Source of the DNA: Prevotella sp. tf2-5
GTDB taxonomy: Bacteria; Bacteroidota; Bacteroidia; Bacteroidales; Bacteroidaceae
DNA: 64,000 nucleotides
Reading direction: 5' to 3'
Assembly: GCF_900115435.1 (NCBI RefSeq)
Contig: NZ_FOWK01000006.1
Span: 62,001 to 126,000, forward strand
The notes beneath the pieces were generated by a model. The model was given only the letters and a program-made list of their open reading frames with translations, was not told where the DNA came from and did no database searches. Below, in pieces: positions 25,671-34,899 of this stretch. Position numbers and translations under genes: made by a program. The first letter of the stretch is position 1. The number at the start of each line of letters is the position of its first letter.

Positions 25671-26585
25671 ATGTATAAGATGAAGCGTAGCATTTTAATT
25701 CTATCATTGTTTAATCTCTTCATCGCAGCGAATATCGCGGCACAGGAGCTGAATGCCAAAGTCACGATTAACCACGCACAGATACAAGGAACGGACGCCA
25801 GTGTCTTTGAGACGCTTCAACAGGCACTCGAGCAATTCATCAATGAGCGTCAATGGACTGACTATCAGTTTCAGAAGCATGAGCGTATCACCTGTAACTT
25901 CAATATCACAGTCACCAAATACGACAAGACCACCAATCGTTTCGAGGCTACGGCGATGATACAGGCAAACCGCCCTGTCTATTACTCCACCTATACCTCC
26001 ACCTTATATAATAATAAGGATGACGACTTCCATTTCGACTATGCGCAGTACGACCAACTGAACTTCCAGGAGGAAATCATTGACAACCAGTTGACGGCAC
26101 TCTTCGCCTATTACGCATACCTTATTATCGGACTCAACCTCGACAGCTTCGCCCCTCTAGGTGGAACAGATGTCCTGCAGCGGTGTCTCAACCTGGTGAA
26201 TAATACCCAGAACCTCGGTTTCCCTGGATGGAAAGCGTTCGAGACCAGCCGCAACCGGTTTGCCATCATCAACGATTACCTGGATGAAGCCATGAAACCC
26301 TTACGTCAGTTACAATATGACTACTATCGTACCGGACTTGACGAGATGGCGAATAATTCCGAGCGTGGAAGGGCAAATATCACAACAGCACTTAATCTTC
26401 TGAAAGAAGCTCATGAGAACAAGCCATTGAGTCTGTTGCCTCAGATATGGACAGACTACAAACGTGATGAGCTTGCCTCTGTCTATCATGGAAAAGGAAC
26501 CCAGAAAGAGAAGCAACAGGTCTATGACCTGCTGTTCTCCATCAATGCCTCCCAAAGTAACGCATGGGACAAAATCAAGAACTAA
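25671..26585 (+). CDS. DUF4835/PorD-like protein of the type IX secretion system
   Basis: A 304-residue periplasmic protein with a signal peptide (about 1-24, ending NIAAQE). The body, with NFQEEIIDNQLTALFAYYAY, LTYIIGLNLDSFAPLGG-type segments (seen as IIGLNLDSFAPLGG) and GFPGWKAFE, matches the DUF4835 family, named PorD in type IX secretion studies. It is encoded between coaBC and recN, the order common in Bacteroidota. M1 or M4 (25680) could be the start. The precise role in secretion is not established from sequence. Confidence 0.82.
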   Translation: MYKMKRSILILSLFNLFIAANIAAQELNAKVTINHAQIQGTDASVFETLQQALEQFINERQWTDYQFQKHERITCNFNITVTKYDKTTNRFEATAMIQANRPVYYSTYTSTLYNNKDDDFHFDYAQYDQLNFQEEIIDNQLTALFAYYAYLIIGLNLDSFAPLGGTDVLQRCLNLVNNTQNLGFPGWKAFETSRNRFAIINDYLDEAMKPLRQLQYDYYRTGLDEMANNSERGRANITTALNLLKEAHENKPLSLLPQIWTDYKRDELASVYHGKGTQKEKQQVYDLLFSINASQSNAWDKIKN

Positions 26586-26588
26586 GAG

Positions 26589-28253
26589 ATGCTTCAACAA
26601 CTATACATTAAAAACTTCACACTAATTGATGAGCTCAATATCGAGTTACACCCTGGTTTCTCCGTCATTACAGGAGAGACAGGCGCTGGTAAGAGTATCA
26701 TCCTTGGTGCCATCGGGCTCTTACTGGGACAACGGGCAGACTCCAAGACCATCAAACAAGGTGCCGACCGTTGTGTCATAGAGGCACATTTCAATCTCAG
26801 CCGATATCAGTTGGAACCCTTCTTTACAGATAACGACATTGACTATGACGCCAGTGACTGTATCATCCGACGTGAACTGACTGCAGCAGGAAAGAGCCGT
26901 GCCTTCATCAATGACACACCAGTATCCCTGGCATTATTAAAGGAATTAGGTGATATGCTGGTGGATGTCCATTCCCAACATCAGAACCTGCTACTCGGTA
27001 AACAGGACTTCCAACTGGAGGTCGTCGACACCCTTGCCAAAGACCAGGATGCGCTGACTGCCTATCAGCAGACCTATGCCGCCTATCATGACAAGCAGCG
27101 ACAGTTACGCGAGTTACAGGAGGAGATGGAGCGTAACAGACATAATCTTGACTTCCTTCAGTTCCAGTATGAGGAACTTGCCAATGCCCAGTTAGTGGAG
27201 GACGAACAAGAGGAAATGGAACAACAACGGGAGACGATGACACACAGCGAGGATATCAAGACGGCTCTTTACGAGACCCAGCAGCATCTCTCCGCCGATG
27301 AGCAGGGGGTCCTCTCCCTACTCCGCAAATCGCTCTCCGCCATCAAAACCATCACGAAGGTCTATCCTGCCTCAGAAGAATGGACAGAACGCATGGAGAG
27401 CTGTCAGATAGAACTCAAGGACATCGTCCAGGATGTAGAGGCGCGACTGGACGCTATCGATTTCGACCCTGCAGAGCTGGAACGTATCAACCAGCGGTTA
27501 GACAAGTTGTATGACTTACAGAAAAAATACCATGTCGATACTGTTGCGGCACTCATCCAGCAACGCGATGAACTCAAACGTCAACTCAGTCAGATAGAGA
27601 ACAGTGATGAGACACTTTCTACCCTGCAAGAAGAGTTGGACAAGCTGAGAAAGAATTGTCTGCGACAGGCTGAGGAGCTCACCAAATACCGACAGAAAAC
27701 AGCCAAGGAGATAGAGCGGCAGATGCATGAGCGTCTGGTGCCACTGGGGATGCCTAACGTCCGTTTTGAGGTGAAAGTCAACAAAACCGACCTTCACAAG
27801 AACGGACAAGACGACATCGCTTTCCTGTTCAGCGCTAACACCTCCAGTCCCTTACAACCCATCGCACAGGTAGCCTCCGGTGGTGAGATAGCCCGTGTGA
27901 TGCTCTCCTTGAAGGCAATGATCAGTGGAGCCGTCAAACTACCTACCATTATCTTTGACGAGATAGACACAGGAGTCAGTGGCAAGATTGCGGAACGTAT
28001 GGCTGAGATCATGCAGGAGATGGGAGCCAACGACCGTCAGGTCATCTCCATCACTCACCTGCCCCAGATTGCCGCACTCGGGACTACCCACTACCGGGTA
28101 TCCAAGGAAGAGACCGCCAAGGGAACAGTTAGTCAGATGCGACTACTCTCTGACGAAGAGCGCATCCATGAGATAGCACAGATGCTCAGTGGCAGTGATA
28201 TCACCGCCGCAGCCATTCAAAACGCAAAAGAACTTTTGAGAACAAAGAATTAA
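26589..28253 (+). CDS. recN: DNA repair protein RecN
   Basis: A 554-residue SMC-like ATPase for double-strand break repair. The Walker A motif is GETGAGKS (about 30-37) at the N-terminus, long coiled coils fill about 150-370, and the C-terminal ATPase half has VASGGEIARVMLSLK (signature) and TIIFDEIDTGVSG (Walker B), ending with SITHLPQIAA. Length is normal. It begins 3 bases after the PorD-like stop. Confidence 0.97.
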   Translation: MLQQLYIKNFTLIDELNIELHPGFSVITGETGAGKSIILGAIGLLLGQRADSKTIKQGADRCVIEAHFNLSRYQLEPFFTDNDIDYDASDCIIRRELTAAGKSRAFINDTPVSLALLKELGDMLVDVHSQHQNLLLGKQDFQLEVVDTLAKDQDALTAYQQTYAAYHDKQRQLRELQEEMERNRHNLDFLQFQYEELANAQLVEDEQEEMEQQRETMTHSEDIKTALYETQQHLSADEQGVLSLLRKSLSAIKTITKVYPASEEWTERMESCQIELKDIVQDVEARLDAIDFDPAELERINQRLDKLYDLQKKYHVDTVAALIQQRDELKRQLSQIENSDETLSTLQEELDKLRKNCLRQAEELTKYRQKTAKEIERQMHERLVPLGMPNVRFEVKVNKTDLHKNGQDDIAFLFSANTSSPLQPIAQVASGGEIARVMLSLKAMISGAVKLPTIIFDEIDTGVSGKIAERMAEIMQEMGANDRQVISITHLPQIAALGTTHYRVSKEETAKGTVSQMRLLSDEERIHEIAQMLSGSDITAAAIQNAKELLRTKN

Positions 28254-28258
28254 GAATT

Positions 28259-29929
28259 ATGAAGAGAATATTTATCCTTTTACCTTTTTTCCTTTTATCC
28301 TTATTACCTGGCTCCGCACAGTCATGGGTCTCCAAAGCCGCTAAGTCGGTTTTCACCTTGAAGACCTTTGCCGCAGACGGTACCCTACTGGCAAGCAGTA
28401 CTGGTTTCTTTATTACTCCAGACGGTGTGGGTATCAGTAGCTTCGCCCCTTTCAAGGGTGCACAGCGTGCCGTGATTATCGATGCGGAGGGAAAGGAGTA
28501 TCCTGTGGAGTTGATCCTCGGTGCTAACGACACCTATGATGTTGTGAAGTTCCAGACAGCCTTCAGGAAAGCGACACCCTTGGCTATTGCCTCTACGGCA
28601 GCAAATGGCAGTAATATCTGGTTACTTCCCTATGCCGTTAAGAAGACACCCTCTTGTATTCAGGGAACACTCAAAAGTGCTGAGAAGTTTCAGGACACCT
28701 ACCAATATTATACCCTTCAGTTGAATGCAGAAGAGAGCCATGTGTCATGCCCCGTCCTCAACCAAAACGGTCAGGTGGTAGGTTTGATCCAGCCATCCGC
28801 AGGAGACCAAAAAGGTATTTCCTATGCCGTTGACGCCCGCTTTGCCGCAGACCTTAAGATCTCTGGATTGAGTATCAACGACCCGAACTTAAAACAGACT
28901 AATATCGCTATTGCCTTACCTGACAAGGTGGATGAAGCCATCCTAACCCTTTTCCTCGCCTCCTCATCATTGAAGGAAAACCAATATGTCAGTATGTTGG
29001 AGCGTTTTATCCAGAAATTCCCTAATGAAGCAAACGGCTATATCTACCGTGCCCGCTATCAGGCGGCAAAGGGGATGTTCAGTAAAGCCGACGAGGATAT
29101 GCAGAAAGCCGTTAAGGTTGCTGAGAAGAAAGACGATGCCCATTACCAGTATGCGGAGCTCATCTACCAGAAGGAACTCTATCAGAACGACAAACCTTTC
29201 GACGCATGGACGCTCGACAAGGCTTTCAGTGAGTCACAGGAGGCGTACCGGACAAATCCAATGCCCATCTACCTGCAACAACAGGCACAGATTCGCTATG
29301 CACAAGGTCAGTATGCCGATGCTTACCAGATATATGACCAGCTCACCCATAGCGACCTCCGCAGTGCAGATATATTCTTCGCTGCTTCTCAGTGTAAGGC
29401 ACAGTTAGGGGAGTCCGACCAACAGCTTGCCCTCCTCGACAGTGCTGTCGCACAGTTCTCACGCCCTTATGTCATAACTGCCGCTCCCTATCTGCTGGCA
29501 CGAGCCCAGGCATTGTATAATAACGGGAAGTATCGTCTTTCCGTCAATGACTATAACGAATATGCCCAGTTAATGGAGACACAGTTAAAAGCTCCGTTCT
29601 ACTATCAGCGTGAACTTGCCGAGGTAGGAGGTCATCTGTACCAACAAGCATTGAATGACATCAACAAAGCCATTGAGTTAGAACCTGCAGAACCTACTTA
29701 TTATGGAGAGAAAGCCTCCTTGCAGATACGTGTCGGTATGCACAAGGAAGCTATAGAGACAGCACAGCAGTTGATCCGCCTGTCACCAGAACAGTCTGAC
29801 GGTTATCTCTTCCTGGGGATTGCCCAATGTCTCACTAACCAGAAAGCTGAAGGTTCCAAGAATCTCCAGAAAGCAAAAGAGCTTGGCAATGACCAAGCTC
29901 AATCTCTCATCGATAAATATGCCAAATAA
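28259..29929 (+). CDS. Secreted trypsin-fold pseudoprotease with TPR repeats
   Basis: A 556-residue exported protein. Signal peptide at 1-20. Residues 22-195 have the outline of a DegP/trypsin-like domain: TGFFITPDGVGISSFAPF corresponds to the segment holding the catalytic His, and SHVSCPVLNQNGQVVGLI to the GNSGGPVLN segment. The residues aligned with the His and Ser nucleophile are Ala63 and Val162, so it should be inactive. From about 215 onward it is made of TPR-like helical pairs (for example NEANGYIYRARYQAAKGMF and QALNDINKAIELEPAEPTYY). It probably acts as a scaffold in the periplasm. Last gene of the dnaN run, 2 bases from dnaB. Confidence 0.85.
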   Translation: MKRIFILLPFFLLSLLPGSAQSWVSKAAKSVFTLKTFAADGTLLASSTGFFITPDGVGISSFAPFKGAQRAVIIDAEGKEYPVELILGANDTYDVVKFQTAFRKATPLAIASTAANGSNIWLLPYAVKKTPSCIQGTLKSAEKFQDTYQYYTLQLNAEESHVSCPVLNQNGQVVGLIQPSAGDQKGISYAVDARFAADLKISGLSINDPNLKQTNIAIALPDKVDEAILTLFLASSSLKENQYVSMLERFIQKFPNEANGYIYRARYQAAKGMFSKADEDMQKAVKVAEKKDDAHYQYAELIYQKELYQNDKPFDAWTLDKAFSESQEAYRTNPMPIYLQQQAQIRYAQGQYADAYQIYDQLTHSDLRSADIFFAASQCKAQLGESDQQLALLDSAVAQFSRPYVITAAPYLLARAQALYNNGKYRLSVNDYNEYAQLMETQLKAPFYYQRELAEVGGHLYQQALNDINKAIELEPAEPTYYGEKASLQIRVGMHKEAIETAQQLIRLSPEQSDGYLFLGIAQCLTNQKAEGSKNLQKAKELGNDQAQSLIDKYAK

Positions 29930-29931
29930 GA

Positions 29932-31464
29932 TCAGAACGGTACTGGTCCATTATCTCCACTCCCAAAGGGAGACTGACTCATATCCGGCTGGTCGCCATT
30001 GACCCTGCTTCCGAGGATCTCTCCCCCATTGTCATCACCAGTACCTTGCTTGCGATGACCCAGACGGTTGTCCTCTGGGTTCTCAAAACGGGTGAACTCT
30101 CCCCGGAAGGTCAGCAGCACATCACCTGTAGCACCCTTACGATGCTTGGCAATAATAATCTGCGCCATACCATGCAGGTCACGACCATTGTCATCTTGAT
30201 AGATATGATAGTATTCCGGTCGATGGACAAAGAGTACCATATCCGCATCCTGCTCGATGGCTCCCGACTCACGCAAGTCTGAGAGTTGCGGACGCTTACC
30301 TTCCAGTCCCTCACGACTTTCCACACCACGGTTCAACTGTGACAGGGCGATAATAGGAATCTCCAACTCTTTGGCAAGACCTTTCAGCGAACGGCTGATG
30401 GTAGACACCTCCTCCTGACGACTCGAGAATCGCATGCCGTTGGCATTCATCAACTGCAGGTAGTCAATCATGATGATCTTCACCCCATGCTCACGCACCA
30501 GTCGGCGAGCCTTCGTACGTAACTCAAAGACAGAGAGGCCCGGAGTATCATCCACATATAGCGGAGCACCCAACAGGTTGTTGACACGTTTGTCCAGACG
30601 GTCCCACTCGTCAGGGTGTAACTGTCCGTTCAGAATTTTAGAGCCTTGTATCTCACAGACATTAGATATCAGACGGTTCACCAACTGTGTGTTACTCATC
30701 TCAAGAGAGAAGAAAGCCATCGGCACCTGATAGTCTGCAGCGATATTCTTCGCCATCGAGAGGGCGAAAGATGTCTTACCCATCGCAGGACGACCAGCGA
30801 TAATCACCAAATCAGAAGACTGCCATCCACTGGTGATATCATCAAGTTTGTGATAACCCGTCGGCACACCCGTCAGACCGTCTTTATTGGCAGCAGCCTT
30901 CTGGATGACATCCACAGCCGTCTTGATGACAGGGTCTATCTGCGTGTAGTCCTTCTTCATGTTCTTCTGAGTGAGCTCGAAGAGTGAGCCTTCCGCTTCC
31001 TGCATCAAGTCCTCTATATCTATCGTCTCGTCAAAAGCCTTCGTCTCTATAAAGCTCGCATAAGAGATCAACTGACGTGCCAGGAATTTCTGGGCGATGA
31101 TACGGGCGTGATACTCGATATTCGCAGAAGAAGCCACACGTGAGGAGAGTTCCATCACATAGGCAGGACCACCCACATCCTCCAAGTCCCCTTGCTTGGC
31201 AAGCTGCTCCGTCACAGTCCACACGTCGACAGGTTGTTCTTTCATCTCCAAGTCACGGATGGCTGTATATACCTTTTGGTTGCGAGGTTCATAGAAGCTC
31301 TCTGGATAGAGCATCTCACAAACTACGGTATAGGCATCCTTGTCAATCATCAAGGCACCAAGTACCGCACGTTCTATCTCTGTTGCCTGCGGCTGAACAT
31401 GGGCATAGGTGTTATCCGTCGGAATTGTCTTTCGCGTCCTGCGCTGGTTATTTTGTTCGGGCAT
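29932..31464 (-). CDS. dnaB: Replicative DNA helicase DnaB
   Basis: A 510-residue hexameric 5'-3' helicase. The N-terminal domain starts after a basic leader (about residues 25-125, IERAVLGALMIDKDAY). The RecA-like motor has Walker A GRPAMGKTSFALSMA (near residue 225), Walker B IIMIDYLQLM, and EISRSLKGLAKEL-type motifs, followed by SDLRESGAIEQDADMV. The C-terminal ~50 residues are a Gly/Asp-rich disordered tail ending NGPVPF. No intein is present. Stop is 2 bases from the convergent TPR gene. Confidence 0.97.
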   Translation of the reverse strand: MPEQNNQRRTRKTIPTDNTYAHVQPQATEIERAVLGALMIDKDAYTVVCEMLYPESFYEPRNQKVYTAIRDLEMKEQPVDVWTVTEQLAKQGDLEDVGGPAYVMELSSRVASSANIEYHARIIAQKFLARQLISYASFIETKAFDETIDIEDLMQEAEGSLFELTQKNMKKDYTQIDPVIKTAVDVIQKAAANKDGLTGVPTGYHKLDDITSGWQSSDLVIIAGRPAMGKTSFALSMAKNIAADYQVPMAFFSLEMSNTQLVNRLISNVCEIQGSKILNGQLHPDEWDRLDKRVNNLLGAPLYVDDTPGLSVFELRTKARRLVREHGVKIIMIDYLQLMNANGMRFSSRQEEVSTISRSLKGLAKELEIPIIALSQLNRGVESREGLEGKRPQLSDLRESGAIEQDADMVLFVHRPEYYHIYQDDNGRDLHGMAQIIIAKHRKGATGDVLLTFRGEFTRFENPEDNRLGHRKQGTGDDNGGEILGSRVNGDQPDMSQSPFGSGDNGPVPF

Positions 31465-31479
31465 ATTCTTTTATTATTT

Positions 31480-31515
31480 ATAGGGACTATAGGAACTATA
31501 GTGATTATAGGGACT
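31480..31515. repeat. Four 9-bp tandem repeats across the nadE stop codon
   Basis: ATAGGGACT, ATAGGAACT, ATAGTGATT and ATAGGGACT lie end to end. The minus-strand nadE stop (31505-31507) and its last three codons are formed from this array, so the C-terminus of NadE is partly repeat-derived. Confidence 0.8.
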
Positions 31516-33427
31516 CACACTCCTTCAGCCATAACGCACTGGATGCATCACTTGGCATACGCCAGTCACCACGGGGAGACAGGCTCACACTACCCACCTT
31601 TGGACCGTCAGGCAGACAAGAGCGCTTGAACTGCTGATTGAAGAAACGACGACAGAATGTCGTCAACCATTTCTTGATGGTCTCCCTGTCGTATTGATTA
31701 CCAAAGGCATGACGGGCGAGGAAGAATATCTTAGAGGGTCGGAAACCATAACGCAGGAAGTAATACAGGAAGAAATCATGTAACTCATACGGTCCCACCA
31801 GGTCTTCCGTCTTCTGCTTGATATTTCCCTCCTCATCCGCTGGTGTCAACTCTGGTGATATCGGAGTGTCAACAATGTCAAGCAACGTGTCTTTCTGAGC
31901 CTTATACTGAGGTAGTTCCGCTATATAACGGATCAGATACTGGATAAGGGTCTTGGGAACACTACCATTGACACCATACATCGACATATGGTCACCATTA
32001 TAGGTCGCCCATCCCAATGCCAGCTCCGACAAGTCACCAGTACCCACCACCATCGCGTTCAGCTGGTTGGCAAGATCCATCAGGATCTGCGTCCGCTCAC
32101 GGGCTTGCGAGTTCTCATACGTCGTATCGTGTTTCTTGATATCATGACCGATATCCTCAAAATGCTGAGTCACCGCCTTGGCGATAGACACTTCCATCTG
32201 TGAGATGCCCAATGTCTGCATCAGCGAGGTGGCATTATCATGCGTACGGTCTGTCGTTCCGAATCCCGGCATTGTCACACCTACGATTCCCTTACGGTCG
32301 AGTCCCAGTTTATCGAAAGTACGGACGCATACCAACAAGGCGAGTGTAGAGTCGAGACCGCCACTGATACCCACCACCACATGCTGGCAGTTGGTATGCA
32401 CCAATCGTTTGGCAAGTCCTGCCGTCTGTATATTGAGAATCTCCTCGCAGGTCGATGCCATCTCCTCCTTACTAGGAATAAAGGGATGAGGGTTGACAGG
32501 ACGGAGCATCTTGAACTCCGAGAGTTCTACCGCCTTACAATCTATCAAGAGTGCCTTCGCGTCACGCTGGGCACTGATAAAAGTCGAGTTGGTATGACGC
32601 TCAGTACGTAACCGCTCCACATCAATCTGTGTAATCTGCAACTGTGGCTGGAAGGAGTAACGCTCCCCCTCTGTCAAGAGATGGCCATTCTCGAAAATCA
32701 TCGCATTACCGCCATAGACGACATCCTGTGTCGACTCCCCGAAACCACAGGAGGCATAGACATAGCCGCTGATGGTACGGGCACTCTGTTGGGTCAGAAG
32801 AGCACATAAATACTGATGCTTACCAAGAACCTCATCACTCGCAGAACAATTCAGGATGATATCCGCACCTGCCATCGTCAGGTTATTGCTGGGCGGCACT
32901 GGTGCCCATACATCCTCACAGATCTCTACACCGAACTTCACTCCTCCTGCTGTCTGGAAGACCTTCGCCTCTGCCGATAAGGTAATACGCGTACCGGCAA
33001 TATAAAGGTCTGTCGGATTCAGGTCCTGTGCGGAGGCGAACCACCGTTTCTCGTAAAACTCATTATAGTTAGGCAGATAAGTCTTGGGGACCAAACCCAG
33101 CAAATTACCACATTGTATGACAGCAGCACAATTGAGCAACAATCCTCCTGCCTGTATCGGCATGCCTACCACACAAATAATATTCAGTTTACGCGTAAAG
33201 TCCAATAACATCATCAAACCCTCTTCCGCCTTCGACAGCAACAGCTGTTCCTTGAAGAGATCCTGACAACTATATCCTGTAATGGCAAGTTCCGGAAAAC
33301 AGATCAGCTCTGCTCCCTGTCCTTCTGCATTGGCAATAAGTTTCTCTATTTCGAGCACGTTATACTCGACATCTGCTACTTTGACGGCAGGCACAGCGGC
33401 TGCCACAGTAATCAGTCCATGTTTCAT
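31505..33427 (-). CDS. nadE: Glutamine-dependent NAD+ synthetase
   Basis: A 640-residue two-domain enzyme. The N-terminal nitrilase domain (about 1-270) has FPELAITGYSCQDLF with the catalytic Glu, a Lys in LVPKTYLPNYNEFYE, and GVEICEDVWAP with the catalytic Cys, giving ammonia from glutamine. The C-terminal synthetase has the P-loop GISGGLDSTLALLV and later GTGDLSELALGWATYNGD. Length is normal for the glutamine-using form. Probably cotranscribed with queA (55-base gap) and dnaB (40-base gap). Confidence 0.97.
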   Translation of the reverse strand: MKHGLITVAAAVPAVKVADVEYNVLEIEKLIANAEGQGAELICFPELAITGYSCQDLFKEQLLLSKAEEGLMMLLDFTRKLNIICVVGMPIQAGGLLLNCAAVIQCGNLLGLVPKTYLPNYNEFYEKRWFASAQDLNPTDLYIAGTRITLSAEAKVFQTAGGVKFGVEICEDVWAPVPPSNNLTMAGADIILNCSASDEVLGKHQYLCALLTQQSARTISGYVYASCGFGESTQDVVYGGNAMIFENGHLLTEGERYSFQPQLQITQIDVERLRTERHTNSTFISAQRDAKALLIDCKAVELSEFKMLRPVNPHPFIPSKEEMASTCEEILNIQTAGLAKRLVHTNCQHVVVGISGGLDSTLALLVCVRTFDKLGLDRKGIVGVTMPGFGTTDRTHDNATSLMQTLGISQMEVSIAKAVTQHFEDIGHDIKKHDTTYENSQARERTQILMDLANQLNAMVVGTGDLSELALGWATYNGDHMSMYGVNGSVPKTLIQYLIRYIAELPQYKAQKDTLLDIVDTPISPELTPADEEGNIKQKTEDLVGPYELHDFFLYYFLRYGFRPSKIFFLARHAFGNQYDRETIKKWLTTFCRRFFNQQFKRSCLPDGPKVGSVSLSPRGDWRMPSDASSALWLKECESL

Positions 33428-33481
33428 ATCTTATTGTTATTTTGGTTTTTTTCTTTATTTCGATATTTCGGGATTTCGAGG

Positions 33482-34705
33482 CTATGGAATCAACAGCGAG
33501 GAATCGCCATAGCTTAGGAAACGGAAATCATGAGACAAGGCATAGTCATAGATACATCGCCAATCACCTTTGACGAAGGCGCTCACCAATAACAACAGTG
33601 TTGACTGTGGCTGGTGGAAGTTTGTGACAAGCATCTTGACGATATGATATTCGTAGCCTGGAGCTATGATAATCTGCGTGGAGGAATGCAACGTTGTCAA
33701 CTCATGACGATCCATCCAGTCAAGCAATGCCTGCAACACCTCTTTCACCGCCAGACTCTCAACTCTTATCTTTAAACTCTCATACGGCTCCCATTGGTTG
33801 ACATGCAGTTGCTCCTCTGTCAGATTGGGATTCGCCATCACCTTTAGTCCCATGTAATAGAGACTCTCCAAAGTACGCACGCTGGTAGTGCCGACAGCAA
33901 TAGCCTTCCCCTCATGGGCGATAAGCCGCTCAATCGTATGGCGGCGTACTGCAATATACTCTGTGTGCATAGGATGCTCACCAATGGTCTCACTCTTCAC
34001 TGGGCGGAATGTACCAGCTCCCACATGCAGGGTCAGTTCTTCCCGCTCAATACCATGAGCATCAATATCTGCAAGGACACGCTCGGTGAAATGTAGTCCT
34101 GCCGTTGGAGCAGCGACACTACCTTTGATCTTCGAATAGACCGTCTGATAGGTCGTCTTGTCACTCTCCTGTGTCTCACGATTCAGATATGGAGGGATAG
34201 GCAGTTCACCGATGGCATCAATGATATCCGAGAAGGGCACATCACCATCCCATTCGAAATCGACGAGTTGACTCGTCCCCACTTCTCCACGACGCGTAGC
34301 CTTTAACTCAATGCTCTTGCCTCCTACCTCTAACATCCTACAGAGTGCTCCCTCTTTCCATTTCTTCAGGTTTCCTACCAGGCAGAGCCATGAGCAACGC
34401 CCATGTGTCTGGAACATCAGTTCGTAGTCAGCTGGCTCAGAAGGTTCCAACAGGAATACCTCAATGAGTGCTCCTGACTCTTTGCGGAAATGCAGACGTG
34501 CCTGTATCACTTTCGTGTTGTTGAATACCATAAGGGCATCCGAAGGCAAATAGTGGGGCAGGTGGTAGAAGATATCCTCTCCGACCTTACCTTTATTATA
34601 TATCAAGAGTTTTGAGTGGTCACGCTCCGCCATCGGAAACTTCGCGATGCGTTCGTCCGCCAACTCATAACTATAATCACTTATATGTATCTCTTTCGTA
34701 TCCAT
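33482..34705 (-). CDS. queA: tRNA preQ1 ribosyltransferase-isomerase
   Basis: A 407-residue queuosine pathway enzyme that transfers and isomerises the ribosyl group of S-adenosylmethionine onto preQ1 in tRNA. Family motifs: YELADERIAKFP near the start, NNTKVIQARL, ELPIPPYL, TVYSKIKGSVAAPTAGLHFT, LHVGAGTFRPV, and AVGTTSVRTLESL. I start at 34705 (MDTKEIHISDY); the frame extends upstream but across the promoter (-7 box 34722-34729). Members of this longer form occur in Bacteroidota. Confidence 0.96.
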   Translation of the reverse strand: MDTKEIHISDYSYELADERIAKFPMAERDHSKLLIYNKGKVGEDIFYHLPHYLPSDALMVFNNTKVIQARLHFRKESGALIEVFLLEPSEPADYELMFQTHGRCSWLCLVGNLKKWKEGALCRMLEVGGKSIELKATRRGEVGTSQLVDFEWDGDVPFSDIIDAIGELPIPPYLNRETQESDKTTYQTVYSKIKGSVAAPTAGLHFTERVLADIDAHGIEREELTLHVGAGTFRPVKSETIGEHPMHTEYIAVRRHTIERLIAHEGKAIAVGTTSVRTLESLYYMGLKVMANPNLTEEQLHVNQWEPYESLKIRVESLAVKEVLQALLDWMDRHELTTLHSSTQIIIAPGYEYHIVKMLVTNFHQPQSTLLLLVSAFVKGDWRCIYDYALSHDFRFLSYGDSSLLIP

Positions 34706-34721
34706 AAACCGTAAACGCTGA

Positions 34722-34753
34722 CAAAGGTACGAATAAGTGAGCAAAATGCCAAA
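34722..34753 (-). promoter_or_regulatory. Promoter of queA operon, inside a duplicated module
   Basis: Minus strand: TTTG (34750-34753), 20-base spacer, TACCTTTG (34722-34729). The 52-base segment 34723-34774 is repeated imperfectly at 34796-34848; the upstream copy retains TACCTTTA in place of the -7 box. Confidence 0.78.
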
Positions 34754-34795
34754 TTTATTTGAGCATTTTCGAACGAGAGTACCTTCAACGAAGTT

Positions 34796-34848
34796 AAAGG
34801 TACGATTAAGTGAGCAAAAAACCAAGAGAATCTTGAGTTTTTTCGAAC
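34796..34848 (-). repeat. Second copy of the queA promoter module
   Basis: AAAGGTACGATTAAGTGAGC starts this copy; the first copy at 34723 reads AAAGGTACGAATAAGTGAGC, and both end in TTTTCGAAC, 73 bases apart. The interior has diverged. Confidence 0.7.
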
Positions 34849-34899
34849 GTATCTCAAAAAATCTTTGTACTTTTGCATTCAAGAAACTTCAAACTGACC

